Source of the DNA: Lachnospiraceae bacterium UBA4316
Lineage (GTDB): Bacteria; Bacillota; Clostridia; Lachnospirales; Lachnospiraceae
Direction of reading: 5' to 3'
Assembly: GCA_002394535.1 (NCBI GenBank)
Contig: DGUG01000105.1
Location: 1-28,954 of the forward strand
Length of the DNA stretch: 28,954 nucleotides
Below, piece after piece: positions 16,467 through 24,679 of the stretch. Each line of letters starts with the position of its first letter. Positions within the stretch are counted from its first letter, which is position 1. Position numbers and translations under genes: made by a program. A model generated the notes under the pieces. That model was not told the DNA's origin. It did no database searches and saw only the letters and a list, made by a program, of their open reading frames with translations.

Positions 16467-17416
16467 TACTGCATCTGTTTTTCTATTTCACGCGATAGGG
16501 CATTTATAATATCATAATATGTGCCGTTCATCTCCACCCCGGCAGCCCTTTCATGTCCTCCACCGCCAAATAACGTTGCGACTTTTGCTACATTAACAAA
16601 ACCGTTGGAGCGCATACTTACCTTAAAGCGCTGTGTACCCATTTCATACATGAATATAGCTACTTCAACGCCACGGGTATTCTTGAGCTGGTTAACTATT
16701 CCCTCCAGATGTTTCGGAAGGACATTATAGAAATCCATCATCTTCCTGTCGACCATGCTGACGATACATTTGCCGTCCATAAAAAGTATGCTCTCAAGAA
16801 GCGCCCGCCCCAAAATCTGGTTCTGGACATATGTTTTTTCATAGAATGTATCCTGAATGATCTTTGGACCGTCAAAATTATATTCAACAAGTTCACCCAC
16901 CGTATTAAAACTATTACGGCTCATATTGGAATACTGAAAAACACCGGAGTCATGGACGATACCCGTAAACAGGCACTCAGCAACTTTATCATCTACATAC
17001 TCTTTCTCAAACAGGTCAAAGAGCACTTCACACGTGCTTGATGCCTTCGGTCTTATCTCGTTAGCATCCGCAAGTCCCGGATTGGTTTCGTGATGATCAA
17101 CGCATATGGTTTTTCCGGCATTTTCAAAAAACCAGAGAGAATCCCCCAGACGGTCAAGTGAGCTTACATCGAGCGCAACAAATACATCATATTTCTCCTT
17201 CGGAGAATATGTAAGATTCATCTCTTCATAACCCTCGAGATATGAGAAGATTGTCGGCGGATTATCCTGCGTAAACACGGTTATCTTAATGCCGGGCTTT
17301 GCATTCTTAAGGTATCCCCGAAGGGCAAGAGTCGAACTGATACAGTCACCGTCAGGCCTTATATGTCCCGCTATTGCAACACTTCCGGCGTTTCCTATTT
17401 CTTCAAGCAGATTCAT
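16466..17416 (-). CDS. nrnA: DHH/DHHA1 phosphoesterase (NrnA-like oligoribonuclease/pAp phosphatase)
   Basis: 316 residues. The DHH domain shows HIRPDGDCISS (metal ligands D22, D24), ALDVSS (D83) and VDHHETN (DHH at 107-109). The C-terminal DHHA1 domain ends in LFGGGGHERAAG. NrnA proteins degrade nanoRNAs and often dephosphorylate pAp; some relatives act on cyclic dinucleotide products such as pGpG or pApA. Position between rbfA and truB is standard for Firmicutes. It overlaps rbfA by four bases and truB by one. Substrate choice among nanoRNA, pAp and linear dinucleotides cannot be decided from sequence. Confidence 0.88.
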   Translation of the reverse strand: MNLLEEIGNAGSVAIAGHIRPDGDCISSTLALRGYLKNAKPGIKITVFTQDNPPTIFSYLEGYEEMNLTYSPKEKYDVFVALDVSSLDRLGDSLWFFENAGKTICVDHHETNPGLADANEIRPKASSTCEVLFDLFEKEYVDDKVAECLFTGIVHDSGVFQYSNMSRNSFNTVGELVEYNFDGPKIIQDTFYEKTYVQNQILGRALLESILFMDGKCIVSMVDRKMMDFYNVLPKHLEGIVNQLKNTRGVEVAIFMYEMGTQRFKVSMRSNGFVNVAKVATLFGGGGHERAAGVEMNGTYYDIINALSREIEKQMQ

Positions 17417-17787
17417 TCCTCTTCCCTTTCATGGATGGGGGCCATTACTTCATCTATCTTGGCTGACATAGCCATTCCGTACTCGGTTGAAGTATCCGAA
17501 ATAAATGTCAGCGTAGGCGTGTTTCGAAGGTTAAGTGTAGATGCCAGATGCTTTCTCATAAAACCCTCCGCGTTTCGAAGTCCTTCAAGAGTCTGACTTC
17601 TCGCAGTCTCGTCACCGAGAACACTTATATATACCTTGCAGGTCTTAAGATCCGGAGCCACTTCCACATCGGTAACGCACGTCATAGGCGCAATCCTTGG
17701 GTCCTTGATCTCTCCGCGGATAAGATTGGCCAGTGATTTTTGCACCTCCGCATTTATCCGCGTATTTTTGATACTGTTTTTTCTCAT
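17413..17787 (-). CDS. rbfA: 30S ribosome-binding factor RbfA
   Basis: 124 residues. The KH-type fold is recognised from [40 protein letters not shown] and [20 protein letters not shown]. RbfA binds the 30S subunit and helps mature the 16S rRNA 5' end, especially at low temperature. It overlaps infB by four bases and the DHH phosphoesterase by four, in the conserved infB-rbfA-nrnA-truB order. Confidence 0.95.
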   Translation of the reverse strand: MRKNSIKNTRINAEVQKSLANLIRGEIKDPRIAPMTCVTDVEVAPDLKTCKVYISVLGDETARSQTLEGLRNAEGFMRKHLASTLNLRNTPTLTFISDTSTEYGMAMSAKIDEVMAPIHEREEE

Positions 17788-20543
17788 TTTCTCGGTACCT
17801 CTTCCATGACGTAACCTTCAACAACGTCAAGCTCCGCAAAATCACCGAACTCTTCAAATACAAGACCGCATTCGAATCCGGATTTAACTTCCTTGACATC
17901 ATCCTTGAATCTCTTAAGGGAAGCGAGTTTTCCTTCGTATATCTGCTCGCCTGCTCTTGTAATCCTGATAAGGCACCCACGCTGCATCACTCCGTCAAGC
18001 ACATACGATCCGGCAATGTTTCCTATGCCGCTGGCCTTGAATATCTGACGGATCTCCGCATGTCCGATGATTTTCTCCTCGAATACCGGATCAAGCATAC
18101 CTTTCATTGCATCCTCGACATCCTCGATAGCCTTGTATATTACGTCATACAGTCTTATATCAACACCCTCTGTTTCAGCCGTAGCCTTGGCTGTTGCATC
18201 CGGACGAACGTTAAATCCGATAATTATCGCATCTGATGCGCTTGCAAGTATAACGTCGGATTCGTTGATGGCTCCGACACCGCTGTGTATGATCTTAACA
18301 ACAACCTCCTCATTGGAAAGTTTGAGGAGTGATTCCTTAACCGCCTCAACCGAGCCCTGTACATCGGCCTTCAGGATAAGGTTAAGCTCTTTAAGATTAC
18401 CCTCCTGGATCTTGGAGAACAGTCCCTCAAGAGACATCTTTGATTTTGCTTTTGTATCATCGAGAAGCTTAACTTTATTCTGTGCAATGAATGTCTCGGC
18501 AAAGTTCTTGGCTTCCTTATCCGATTCAAGTGCCACAAAGACCTCCCCTGCACCCGGAACATCATTTAATCCCAAAATCTCCACAGGTGTCGAAGGACCG
18601 GCTTCCTTAACACGGCGTCCGCTGTCATCGATCATCGCTCTTACTTTACCGTGAGAAGGGCCTGCGGCAATAAAATCACCCACCTTAAGTGTACCCTTCT
18701 GCACAAGAACCGTAGCAACGGGACCTCTTCCTTTATCAAGCTGTGCCTCTATGACCATACCTCTCGCTTTTCTATTGGCATTTGCCTTAAGTTCGAGAAT
18801 ATCGCTTGTAAGCAGAATCATTTCGAGAAGTTCCTTGATACCTTCGCCCGTCTTGGCGGATACAGGAGCAAATACCGTACTTCCGCCCCAGTCCTCGGAT
18901 ACAAGATCGTATTCCGAAAGTTCCTGTTTAACCCTGTCTATATTGGCCGAAGGCTTATCTATCTTGTTAACGGCAACTATGATCTCGATTCCCGCCGCCT
19001 TGGCATGGTTGATGGCTTCAACAGTCTGGGGCATTACACCGTCATCAGCCGCTACTACAAGGATTGCGATATCGGTTGCATTCGCACCTCTCATACGCAT
19101 TGCGGTAAAGGCCTCATGTCCGGGTGTATCAAGGAACGTGATCTTTCTTCCGTTTACATTTACCACATAAGCACCGATGGCCTGCGTAATTCCTCCTGCC
19201 TCTCCCTCAATAACCTTCGTGTTTCTGATGGCATCAAGAAGTGACGTTTTACCGTGATCGACATGACCCATAACACAGACAACCGGAGGACGGCTTGTCA
19301 TTGTTGCGGGGTCTTCATCTTCTTCTTTCAGAAGTTCCTCTATAACATCGACAACAACTTCTTTCTCACAGAGAATCTCGTATTCTACCGCAATTTCTTC
19401 AGCCTCTTCGTACGAGATCTCTTCATTCACGGTAACAACCTTACCCTGAAGGAATAATTTCTTGATAATCTGTGACGAAGGTATCTTCATCTTATCAGCA
19501 AGATCCTTGATAGTAATCGTCTCCGGAAGAGTAATAACCTTGATCTTCTCCTCCTCGGGCTCGGCCTTCTTCTCGGCAGGACGAACCGGCATTTTGGTAC
19601 CTTTCCCCTTTACCTGCTTTCCGCCTTTAAAGCCGTCCTCGTTTTCGAAAAGACGATCCTTCTTGTTCTTATCCTTGGATGTATTACCCTTTCTGTCTCC
19701 GGGGCCTCTGCGTGCGTTATTATCCCTGGAAGGTTCATTTGAATTATTAAAGCTCCTTCCCTGGTTAATGACAATGCCACCCCGTCCTTTGTTATCGCCT
19801 CTTGCGGGTCTGTCGCCCGAAGAAGGCTTTGCGGGTGATTTTTCAATAGTTTCGGTTCTTTTTACCGGTTCCGGTTTAGGTTGTCTCGGTAATCCAGCAC
19901 TTCCAGGAGCACCGCCAGTGCTACCGCTATCGCTCCTAACAGGAGTGATGACGCTTTTATCAGTCTCTGTAGTTTCTTTTTTAGGCGCAGGGCCTGTTTT
20001 ACGTAACCTATCTTTATCGCCTCCCTGATTAGTCTCTGCCATTCTTGCGGCGCGCTCTGCCGTAGTCGGAACAGTAGGACGGATGATGCCTCCCTGACGC
20101 TGAGGACCTCTTGCTGCCTGTCCGCCTCTTTGAGCACCGGCTCCCTGGGCGGCTCCACGTCCTGCTCCCTGCTGGGCATTACGTGCCGAAGATACAACAA
20201 TTATCGGTTTTTTCTTCTTTATAACGGTTGCTGTTCCGGCAGGTTTTGCGCTTACTGCAGGCTTGCTTCCATCCACCGTCTTTGCTTCTGCGGCCTTTGC
20301 CGGTTTTGCCGGCTCTTCCTTTACGCTCTTCGGAGTATCTTTTGCAGGCTTTTTATCCGCCTTTTCACCTCCGTCTGTCCCTGCCGAACCCGAAAGTTTC
20401 CTGCGGATTGCTTCCGCCTGGTCATCTTCAAGCCCCGAGGATGCTGTTTTTCCTTCTATTCCCATCTCTGCCAGCTTAGCTATGACATCACTGCTTTTTA
20501 TATCAAATTCTTTTGCTATTTCATGTACTTTAATCTTTGCCAT
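17784..20543 (-). CDS. infB: translation initiation factor IF-2
   Basis: 919 residues. The N-terminal IF2N-like segment ([21 protein letters not shown]) is followed by a long Ala/Lys/Gly/Arg-rich linker (about 45-330, with [17 protein letters not shown] and similar stretches). A second IF2N motif ([20 protein letters not shown]) precedes the GTPase domain. The G1 motif [15 protein letters not shown] lies at about residue 425, with DTPGHEAF and NKID following. Domains II-IV and the fMet-tRNA-binding C-terminus are complete. GGAGG lies about nine bases before ATG 20543, inside the end of the L7Ae-like gene, which it overlaps by 14 bases. The disordered linker is long even for a Firmicute IF2. 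Confidence 0.98.
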   Translation of the reverse strand: MAKIKVHEIAKEFDIKSSDVIAKLAEMGIEGKTASSGLEDDQAEAIRRKLSGSAGTDGGEKADKKPAKDTPKSVKEEPAKPAKAAEAKTVDGSKPAVSAKPAGTATVIKKKKPIIVVSSARNAQQGAGRGAAQGAGAQRGGQAARGPQRQGGIIRPTVPTTAERAARMAETNQGGDKDRLRKTGPAPKKETTETDKSVITPVRSDSGSTGGAPGSAGLPRQPKPEPVKRTETIEKSPAKPSSGDRPARGDNKGRGGIVINQGRSFNNSNEPSRDNNARRGPGDRKGNTSKDKNKKDRLFENEDGFKGGKQVKGKGTKMPVRPAEKKAEPEEEKIKVITLPETITIKDLADKMKIPSSQIIKKLFLQGKVVTVNEEISYEEAEEIAVEYEILCEKEVVVDVIEELLKEEDEDPATMTSRPPVVCVMGHVDHGKTSLLDAIRNTKVIEGEAGGITQAIGAYVVNVNGRKITFLDTPGHEAFTAMRMRGANATDIAILVVAADDGVMPQTVEAINHAKAAGIEIIVAVNKIDKPSANIDRVKQELSEYDLVSEDWGGSTVFAPVSAKTGEGIKELLEMILLTSDILELKANANRKARGMVIEAQLDKGRGPVATVLVQKGTLKVGDFIAAGPSHGKVRAMIDDSGRRVKEAGPSTPVEILGLNDVPGAGEVFVALESDKEAKNFAETFIAQNKVKLLDDTKAKSKMSLEGLFSKIQEGNLKELNLILKADVQGSVEAVKESLLKLSNEEVVVKIIHSGVGAINESDVILASASDAIIIGFNVRPDATAKATAETEGVDIRLYDVIYKAIEDVEDAMKGMLDPVFEEKIIGHAEIRQIFKASGIGNIAGSYVLDGVMQRGCLIRITRAGEQIYEGKLASLKRFKDDVKEVKSGFECGLVFEEFGDFAELDVVEGYVMEEVPRK

Positions 20544-20856
20544 TAATTGCTACCTCCGCCATCTTTTTCTGAATCTGTCCGGCCAGTCCCTCATCCGTGA
20601 CACATAGTGTTGCCCGAAGCTCTTTTCCTATTGCACGACCGAGACTTTCCTTGTCCGAATACTCCATGTACGGGATACTGCGATATGAACACATATCATT
20701 AAAGTGTTTTTTTGTATTATCCGACGCGTCTGTTGCGACTATACAGAGGAATGATTTTCCCTCTTTTATCATGTTCTCTGCCATGAATTCTCCGCTTTTG
20801 ACACATCCGGCCTTCTGGGCAAGTCCCAGAAGCCCCAGTACAGGGTCCGGTCTCAT
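20530..20856 (-). CDS. L7Ae/L30e family RNA-binding protein (YlxQ-like)
   Basis: A 108-residue basic protein that begins [21 protein letters not shown], the signature of the YlxQ/L7Ae group between nusA and infB. These proteins bind kink-turn RNA and may join ribosomes or RNase P, though the role of YlxQ is not settled. It starts five bases after the nusA stop, without the usual ylxR (DUF448) gene in between, and overlaps infB by 14 bases. Confidence 0.9.
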   Translation of the reverse strand: MRPDPVLGLLGLAQKAGCVKSGEFMAENMIKEGKSFLCIVATDASDNTKKHFNDMCSYRSIPYMEYSDKESLGRAIGKELRATLCVTDEGLAGQIQKKMAEVAINGKD

Positions 20857-20861
20857 ATGGT

Positions 20862-22094
20862 TTATTCCTCTCCTGCTTCGGAGGCTTCCTCTTCGTATTC
20901 ACCTTCGGCTTCTTCGTCTCCGGCGTACTCACCTTCGGCGTATTCTCCGTCTGCGTACTCACCTTCGGCGTATTCGCCCTCTTCATACTCGTCTTCATCG
21001 TAGTAATCCTCAAGACGGAATCCTGGAGTATCCTGTGCCTGTGTTTCGGACTTGATGTCAATCTTGAAGCCTGTAAGCTTCGCCGCAAGTCTCGCATTCT
21101 GACCTTCCTTACCGATCGCAAGAGAAAGCTGATCATCAGGTACCACAACCTTGGCGGATTTCTCATCAGAGTCCGCAATAACAAATACTACCTTTGCGGG
21201 TGACAGTGCATTTTCTATAAGAATACCGGGGTTATCATCCCAGCATATAATATCGATCTTCTCGCCCCGAAGTTCATCGACAACGGCATTAACACGCGTT
21301 CCGTTCATTCCGACACACGCTCCCACAGGATCAACATCGGGATTGTTTGACCATACCGCCATCTTTGTTCTGCTTCCGGCCTCTCTTGCTATCGATTTGA
21401 TCTCTACGCTTCCGTCACGGATCTCCGATACTTCGGATTCAAACAAACATTTAACAAGGAACGGATGTGTACGGGACACGGAAATACGGGGTCCTCTGTT
21501 ATTGTCCTTAACCTCTACGACATAAACCTTTACTCTGTCGTTTACACGAAGGTTCTCTCTGGGAATCTGCTCTGATTCAGGCAGAAAAGCATCAGCCTTC
21601 CCGAGATCGATGCAAACGTTCTTACCCACATATCTTTGAACAACGCCGGTAACAACACTGCGTTCCTTATCCTTGAATGTCTTGACTACAACAGACCTTT
21701 CCTCTTCGCGTATCTTCTGGAGGATAACGTTTTTCGCATTGGTTGTTGCAATACGTCCGAAGTCCTTGCTCTCAACCTCTACATCAAGAACATCCCCCAC
21801 CTTCACATCCGGATTAATCTTCTTCGCTTCTTCTTTGGCAATCTCCGAAACACTGTCCTCAGGTTTCATTACAACCGTCTTCTTGGCAAAAACCTTGAAT
21901 TTGCCTGTCTCACGATCGATCTCAACACGCATATTATCGGACTTGCCGTAGTGCTGTTTGCAAGCGGTCAGAAGCGAAGTCTCAATCGCCTCGAACATCG
22001 TCTCTTTACTGATGTCCTTCTCCTTCTCCAATATTTCAAGAGCCATTAAAAGCTCTTTTCCGCTGTCCTCTTTTTGTACTTCTTTCTTTGCCAT
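20862..22094 (-). CDS. nusA: transcription termination/antitermination factor NusA with acidic repeat tail
   Basis: 410 residues. An N-terminal RNA polymerase-binding domain (about 1-130), an S1 domain (VVTGVVQRYVGKNVCIDLG), and two KH domains (PVGACVGMNGTRVNAVV and LAIGKEGQNARLAAKLTG) are present. The core ends near residue 360. After it comes an unusual tail of about 47 residues made only of acidic residues, Gly, Ala, Ser and Tyr, with tandem GEYAE/GEYAD/GEYAE/GEYAG units. Most Firmicute NusA proteins stop shortly after KH2; E. coli NusA instead has helical AR domains. The tail is encoded by near-identical 30-base DNA repeats. NusA modulates pausing, termination and rRNA antitermination. 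It lies 81 bases downstream of rimP in the usual order. Confidence 0.97.
   Translation of the reverse strand: MAKKEVQKEDSGKELLMALEILEKEKDISKETMFEAIETSLLTACKQHYGKSDNMRVEIDRETGKFKVFAKKTVVMKPEDSVSEIAKEEAKKINPDVKVGDVLDVEVESKDFGRIATTNAKNVILQKIREEERSVVVKTFKDKERSVVTGVVQRYVGKNVCIDLGKADAFLPESEQIPRENLRVNDRVKVYVVEVKDNNRGPRISVSRTHPFLVKCLFESEVSEIRDGSVEIKSIAREAGSRTKMAVWSNNPDVDPVGACVGMNGTRVNAVVDELRGEKIDIICWDDNPGILIENALSPAKVVFVIADSDEKSAKVVVPDDQLSLAIGKEGQNARLAAKLTGFKIDIKSETQAQDTPGFRLEDYYDEDEYEEGEYAEGEYADGEYAEGEYAGDEEAEGEYEEEASEAGEE
20865..21005 (-). repeat. tandem repeats encoding the acidic NusA tail
   Basis: About 141 bases encode residues 364-410. Within it, two adjacent units of about 30 bases are nearly identical, each coding for GEYAEGEYA plus one variable residue; shorter EGEY/EEGEY-coding copies flank them. 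Such tandem DNA can expand or contract by slippage, so tail length may vary between strains. Confidence 0.85.
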
Positions 22095-22120
22095 CTTTAT
22101 TCTCCTTTTTATGAAATATG

Positions 22121-22143
22121 GGAACCTGATTTTAACGGGTTCC
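22121..22143 (-). promoter_or_regulatory. small hairpin between rimP and nusA
   Basis: On the minus strand GGAACC, an 11-base loop and GGTTCC form a 6-bp stem about 26 bases upstream of the nusA start. It could tune nusA translation or mRNA processing. It has no T-tract. Confidence 0.3.
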
Positions 22144-22175
22144 GTTATTAGATAACAACGTTATTTAACTTCGTT

Positions 22176-22655
22176 TCAAAAATCAACCGACAATCTGACT
22201 GAAGCTATTTCCTTTCTGTCAAACGTGCGTTGTTGCAATGTTCCGCTGCTGTCTGCCACCTCAATGGTAACATTTTTTGCATCAGCCTCTGACAGTCTTC
22301 CGGTCAGCTCCTTGGAGCCGTCAACCGGTTTGTAGAACTTGATATCTACATCTCTTCCTATACTCTTGGCAAATTCTCTCTCCTTCACAAGCTTGCGCCC
22401 AAGCCCCGGAGAACTTACCTCCAATGTGTACGCATCATCGATAAAATCCTTTGCGTCAAGTTCATCCGACAGCCTTCTCGATACATCGACGCAGTCATCA
22501 ATGGTGATACCGCCTTCCTTGTCTATATAGACACGAAGATAATACTCTTTTCCTTCCCTGACGTAATCCACGTCCCACAATTCGAATCCGAACTCATCAA
22601 GTATCGGCTCAAGAAGCGCTTCGGTCCCGGACTCTATCTCTTCTTTTTTAGCCAT
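22176..22655 (-). CDS. rimP: ribosome maturation factor RimP
   Basis: 159 residues from ATG 22655, which has AGGAGG just upstream; an in-frame upstream extension would run into the leader hairpin and is not family-like. RimP signatures include LEPILDEFGFELWDVDYVREG, VYIDKEGGITIDDCVDVSRRL and LEVSSPGLGRKL. RimP binds pre-30S particles and assists early 16S assembly. It is the first gene of the nusA operon, as in most bacteria, and is preceded by a promoter and a strong hairpin. Confidence 0.95.
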   Translation of the reverse strand: MAKKEEIESGTEALLEPILDEFGFELWDVDYVREGKEYYLRVYIDKEGGITIDDCVDVSRRLSDELDAKDFIDDAYTLEVSSPGLGRKLVKEREFAKSIGRDVDIKFYKPVDGSKELTGRLSEADAKNVTIEVADSSGTLQQRTFDRKEIASVRLSVDF

Positions 22656-22673
22656 CTGACCTCCTACACTAAA

Positions 22674-22701
22674 TGAAGTGAGCTGCGGACAGCTCACTTC
22701 A
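22674..22701 (-). promoter_or_regulatory. strong hairpin in the rimP leader
   Basis: TGAAGTGAGCTG and CAGCTCACTTCA form a perfect 12-bp stem with a four-base loop. It lies about 20 bases upstream of the rimP start, after the predicted promoter, and no T-tract follows in either direction. It may be an RNase III site, a protein-binding RNA element or a stabilising 5' hairpin. Confidence 0.7.
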
Positions 22702-22726
22702 TACTTAAAAACATAATTCATGTATC

Positions 22727-22755
22727 ATACTAACACGTAGTGTTTATGTTTGCAA
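22727..22755 (-). promoter_or_regulatory. promoter of the rimP-nusA-infB operon
   Basis: Minus-strand TTGCAA (22750-22755), 17 bases, and TAGTAT (22727-22732) lie directly after the aldo/keto reductase stop (22765). The transcript would start near 22720 and carry the 12-bp hairpin close to its 5' end. Overlapping TATGAT offers an alternative -10. Confidence 0.5.
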
Positions 22756-22764
22756 GTGCTATTT

Positions 22765-23799
22765 TTACACCGCACGATTGCCTGCGATAACTTCTTTGTA
22801 GTCGGCGATGTTCTTCTTGAGAAGTTCCGGAATGTTAAGACCGTACGGACACTTTGGCAGACATTTGCCACACTCTATACACTCCTCCGCCTTTTTCATT
22901 TCACCCTGCCAGTATTCAGACAACCATCCTGCACTGGGAGCCCGGCGCAGCATAAGTGCCATACGGTTGCACTGGTTAATCTGTATCCCTACCGTACATG
23001 GCATGCAATATCCGCAGCCTCTGCAGAACTCTCCCGACAGCTCCTTCTTCTCGGAGTCTATAAACTTTCGTATTTCATCATCCATCTGCGGGGTGTTATC
23101 CATATATGACAGCCACTCCGAGAGTTCTTCGTCTCTTTGAATTCCCCATATCGCAACCGTTCCTTCAAACTGTCCGACAAAGGCCATTGCAGCCTTTGAA
23201 TTCGTTATCAGGCCACCGGCAAGTCCTTTCATACAGATCACACCCACATTGTTCCTGTTACACAGTTTGATAAGTTCGATCTCACGATCATCAGCCAGAT
23301 AACTTATCGGATATTGAACGGTTTCGTAGAGTCCAGATTCGGCAAGTTCTTCAGCTATACCGATCTTATGAGCCGTACCCCCGATATGCTTTATTTTGCC
23401 CTGACGCTTTGCTTCAAGCATGCATTCATACATTCCGGTGCCATCCCCGGGTCTGTAGCACTGTCCCATAAGATGAAACTGATATACATCTATATAATCC
23501 GTCCGAAGCTTTTCAAGAGAAGTATCAAGATCCTTCCAAAAATCATCGGGATTCTTGGCTGTTGTCTTCGTGGTTATGACAATGCTTTCTCTCGGGATGA
23601 ATCCACCCCCGAATGCCCTGCCCAGTTTCTCTTCACTGTCGCTGTATGCGCGTGCCGTATCAAACAGACGCATTCCGCCTTCATATGCTCTTCTTAAGAT
23701 TGCGACGGCAGTATCGGTATCCACTCTTTGTATAGGAAGTGCGCCAAACGCATTTTGAGGAACCGTGATCCCTGTTTTTCCGAGTGTAATATTCTTCAT
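22765..23799 (-). CDS. aldo/keto reductase with C-terminal 4Fe-4S motifs
   Basis: 344 residues from ATG 23799, which has GGAGG a few bases upstream; an in-frame TTG at 23829 is less likely. The AKR catalytic tetrad can be placed at D47 (FDTARAYS), Y52, K78 (TTKTT) and H109 (YQFHL). The C-terminal part carries cysteines C259, C262, C265 and C268, plus C277, then C307-x2-C310-x2-C313-x3-C317, which fits one certain and one probable Fe-S cluster. This fused form is common in anaerobes, where ferredoxin-like clusters may pass electrons to or from the AKR site. The substrate is unknown. It lies upstream of the nusA operon but is probably a separate unit with its own divergent promoter. Confidence 0.9.
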   Translation of the reverse strand: MKNITLGKTGITVPQNAFGALPIQRVDTDTAVAILRRAYEGGMRLFDTARAYSDSEEKLGRAFGGGFIPRESIVITTKTTAKNPDDFWKDLDTSLEKLRTDYIDVYQFHLMGQCYRPGDGTGMYECMLEAKRQGKIKHIGGTAHKIGIAEELAESGLYETVQYPISYLADDREIELIKLCNRNNVGVICMKGLAGGLITNSKAAMAFVGQFEGTVAIWGIQRDEELSEWLSYMDNTPQMDDEIRKFIDSEKKELSGEFCRGCGYCMPCTVGIQINQCNRMALMLRRAPSAGWLSEYWQGEMKKAEECIECGKCLPKCPYGLNIPELLKKNIADYKEVIAGNRAV

Positions 23800-23836
23800 A
23801 GTAACCCTCCGCAATACAAGATTTTTCAATTGTTTA

Positions 23837-23865
23837 TTGCCTAATCGTAAAAATCATAGCATAAT
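23837..23865 (+). promoter_or_regulatory. candidate promoter of the plus-strand hydrolase gene
   Basis: TTGCCT (23837-23842), 17 bases, CATAAT (23860-23865). It overlaps a minus-strand promoter, so only one polymerase could occupy the site at a time. Confidence 0.4.
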
Positions 23866-23882
23866 TATTTTGAGTATGTAAA
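23853..23882 (-). promoter_or_regulatory. candidate promoter of the aldo/keto reductase gene
   Basis: Minus-strand TTTACA (23877-23882), 18 bases, TATGAT (23853-23858). It would give a leader of about 45 nucleotides to ATG 23799. It is face to face with, and overlaps, the plus-strand promoter. Confidence 0.5.
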
Positions 23883-23907
23883 GGTTATGCTTGAAAGGGC
23901 GGATACA

Positions 23908-24483
23908 ATGAGTAAGATTGCAGTGATTTTTCCCGGAATGGGCTATACGAAAGACAGACCTTTGCTATATTATGCAGGCAGGATTGCAAAATCATGCGAA
24001 TATGAACTTGTATTTGTGGAATATGAAGATGTTTCCTGGAACAAGGAACTGCTTCGGAATCATGCCAAAATGACCGAAATTTTCAAAAAATGTATTGAAA
24101 GCTCCGAAAGAATTCTTGCGGATATTGATTTTGGCTCTTCGGAAGATACTGTTTTTATTTCTAAAAGTATCGGAACTGTTATTGCTGCCGCTGTTGCCAA
24201 AAGGCATTCGGCATCCATTCGTCAGATATGCTTTACCCCTATAGAACAGTTCGGTGACTTTATAGAAGAAGGAAATGGGCTTGTATTTTACGGTGGCTCG
24301 GATCCTTTTGCCAATCCCGATGTGATCGGGCAGATCTGTCGGGAAAAGAGTCTTGAAGCATACCGGATTGATGGCGCAAACCATTCTCTGGAAGTAAATG
24401 ACGTAAAAAAAGATATCGAAAACCTTGCATTTGTAATGGATAGGGTATCAGAGTTCCGGACTATGAGAATACTCCGGACATAA
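23908..24483 (+). CDS. small alpha/beta hydrolase-like protein
   Basis: 191 residues from ATG 23908, which has AAAGGG upstream; an in-frame ATG at 23887 is possible but lacks a site. The fold is suggested by a first strand KIAVIFPGMGYTKDRPLLYY, a nucleophile elbow ISKSIGT (S87), a strand-acid motif VFYGGSDPFANPD (D132) and a catalytic-type His in GANHSLE (H159). That places it among small serine hydrolases, but no substrate can be named. The last few codons (after about VSEF) run into DNA that in another frame encodes the end of glutathione peroxidase, so the native C-terminus may have been replaced by a short RTMRILRT tail. All three triad residues lie before the junction. Confidence 0.7.
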   Translation: MSKIAVIFPGMGYTKDRPLLYYAGRIAKSCEYELVFVEYEDVSWNKELLRNHAKMTEIFKKCIESSERILADIDFGSSEDTVFISKSIGTVIAAAVAKRHSASIRQICFTPIEQFGDFIEEGNGLVFYGGSDPFANPDVIGQICREKSLEAYRIDGANHSLEVNDVKKDIENLAFVMDRVSEFRTMRILRT

Positions 24484-24596
24484 AATGGAGCTTCACAAAG
24501 TTTCTTGTGGACAGGCGCGGAAATGTCGTTGCAAGATTTGAGCCTACGGAAGACATGAAATCCGTTGAAGATGCGATAGCCAAAGCCCTCGGATGA
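24450..24596 (+). pseudogene. glutathione peroxidase 3' remnant
   Basis: From about 24462 to the TGA at 24594-24596, one plus-strand frame reads YENTPDIKWSFTKFLVDRRG, then NVVARFEPTEDMKSVEDAIA and a short end, 44 residues in all. This is the conserved C-terminal end of glutathione peroxidase-like thiol peroxidases (compare the family pattern WNFxKFLVDxxGxVVxRFxPT). The rest of the gene, including the catalytic Cys/Sec region, Gln and the N-terminus, is absent, and an in-frame TAG lies about seven codons upstream. No start codon with a ribosome binding site serves this frame. It overlaps the last codons of the hydrolase gene and marks the right side of a deletion or rearrangement junction. Confidence 0.85.
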
Positions 24597-24620
24597 GAGG
24601 AAGAATTCCCCGGGTTTAAT

Positions 24621-24654
24621 AAAAAATAGCGGAGCCGGTCAGATGACCGGCTCC
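24621..24654 (-). terminator. intrinsic terminator of the HPr-like gene
   Basis: GGAGCCGGTC and GACCGGCTCC form a perfect 10-bp GC-rich stem with a four-base loop (24631-24654). On the minus strand GCTATTTTTT follows, with the T-run at 24621-24626. It lies 25 bases beyond the HPr-like stop. Confidence 0.9.
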
Positions 24655-24679
24655 ATGGGTATAGAAAAAGAATTATCAG

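Noticed and set aside
20717..21184. Arg-rich protein antiparallel in frame to the nusA tail repeats
   Set aside because: It is an overlapping frame created by the repeat DNA on the same strand as nusA, with no ribosome binding site or family likeness.
22674..22701. Terminator of the aldo/keto reductase gene
   Set aside because: The stem is strong, but no T-run follows it on either strand, and it lies downstream of the rimP promoter; a leader element fits better.
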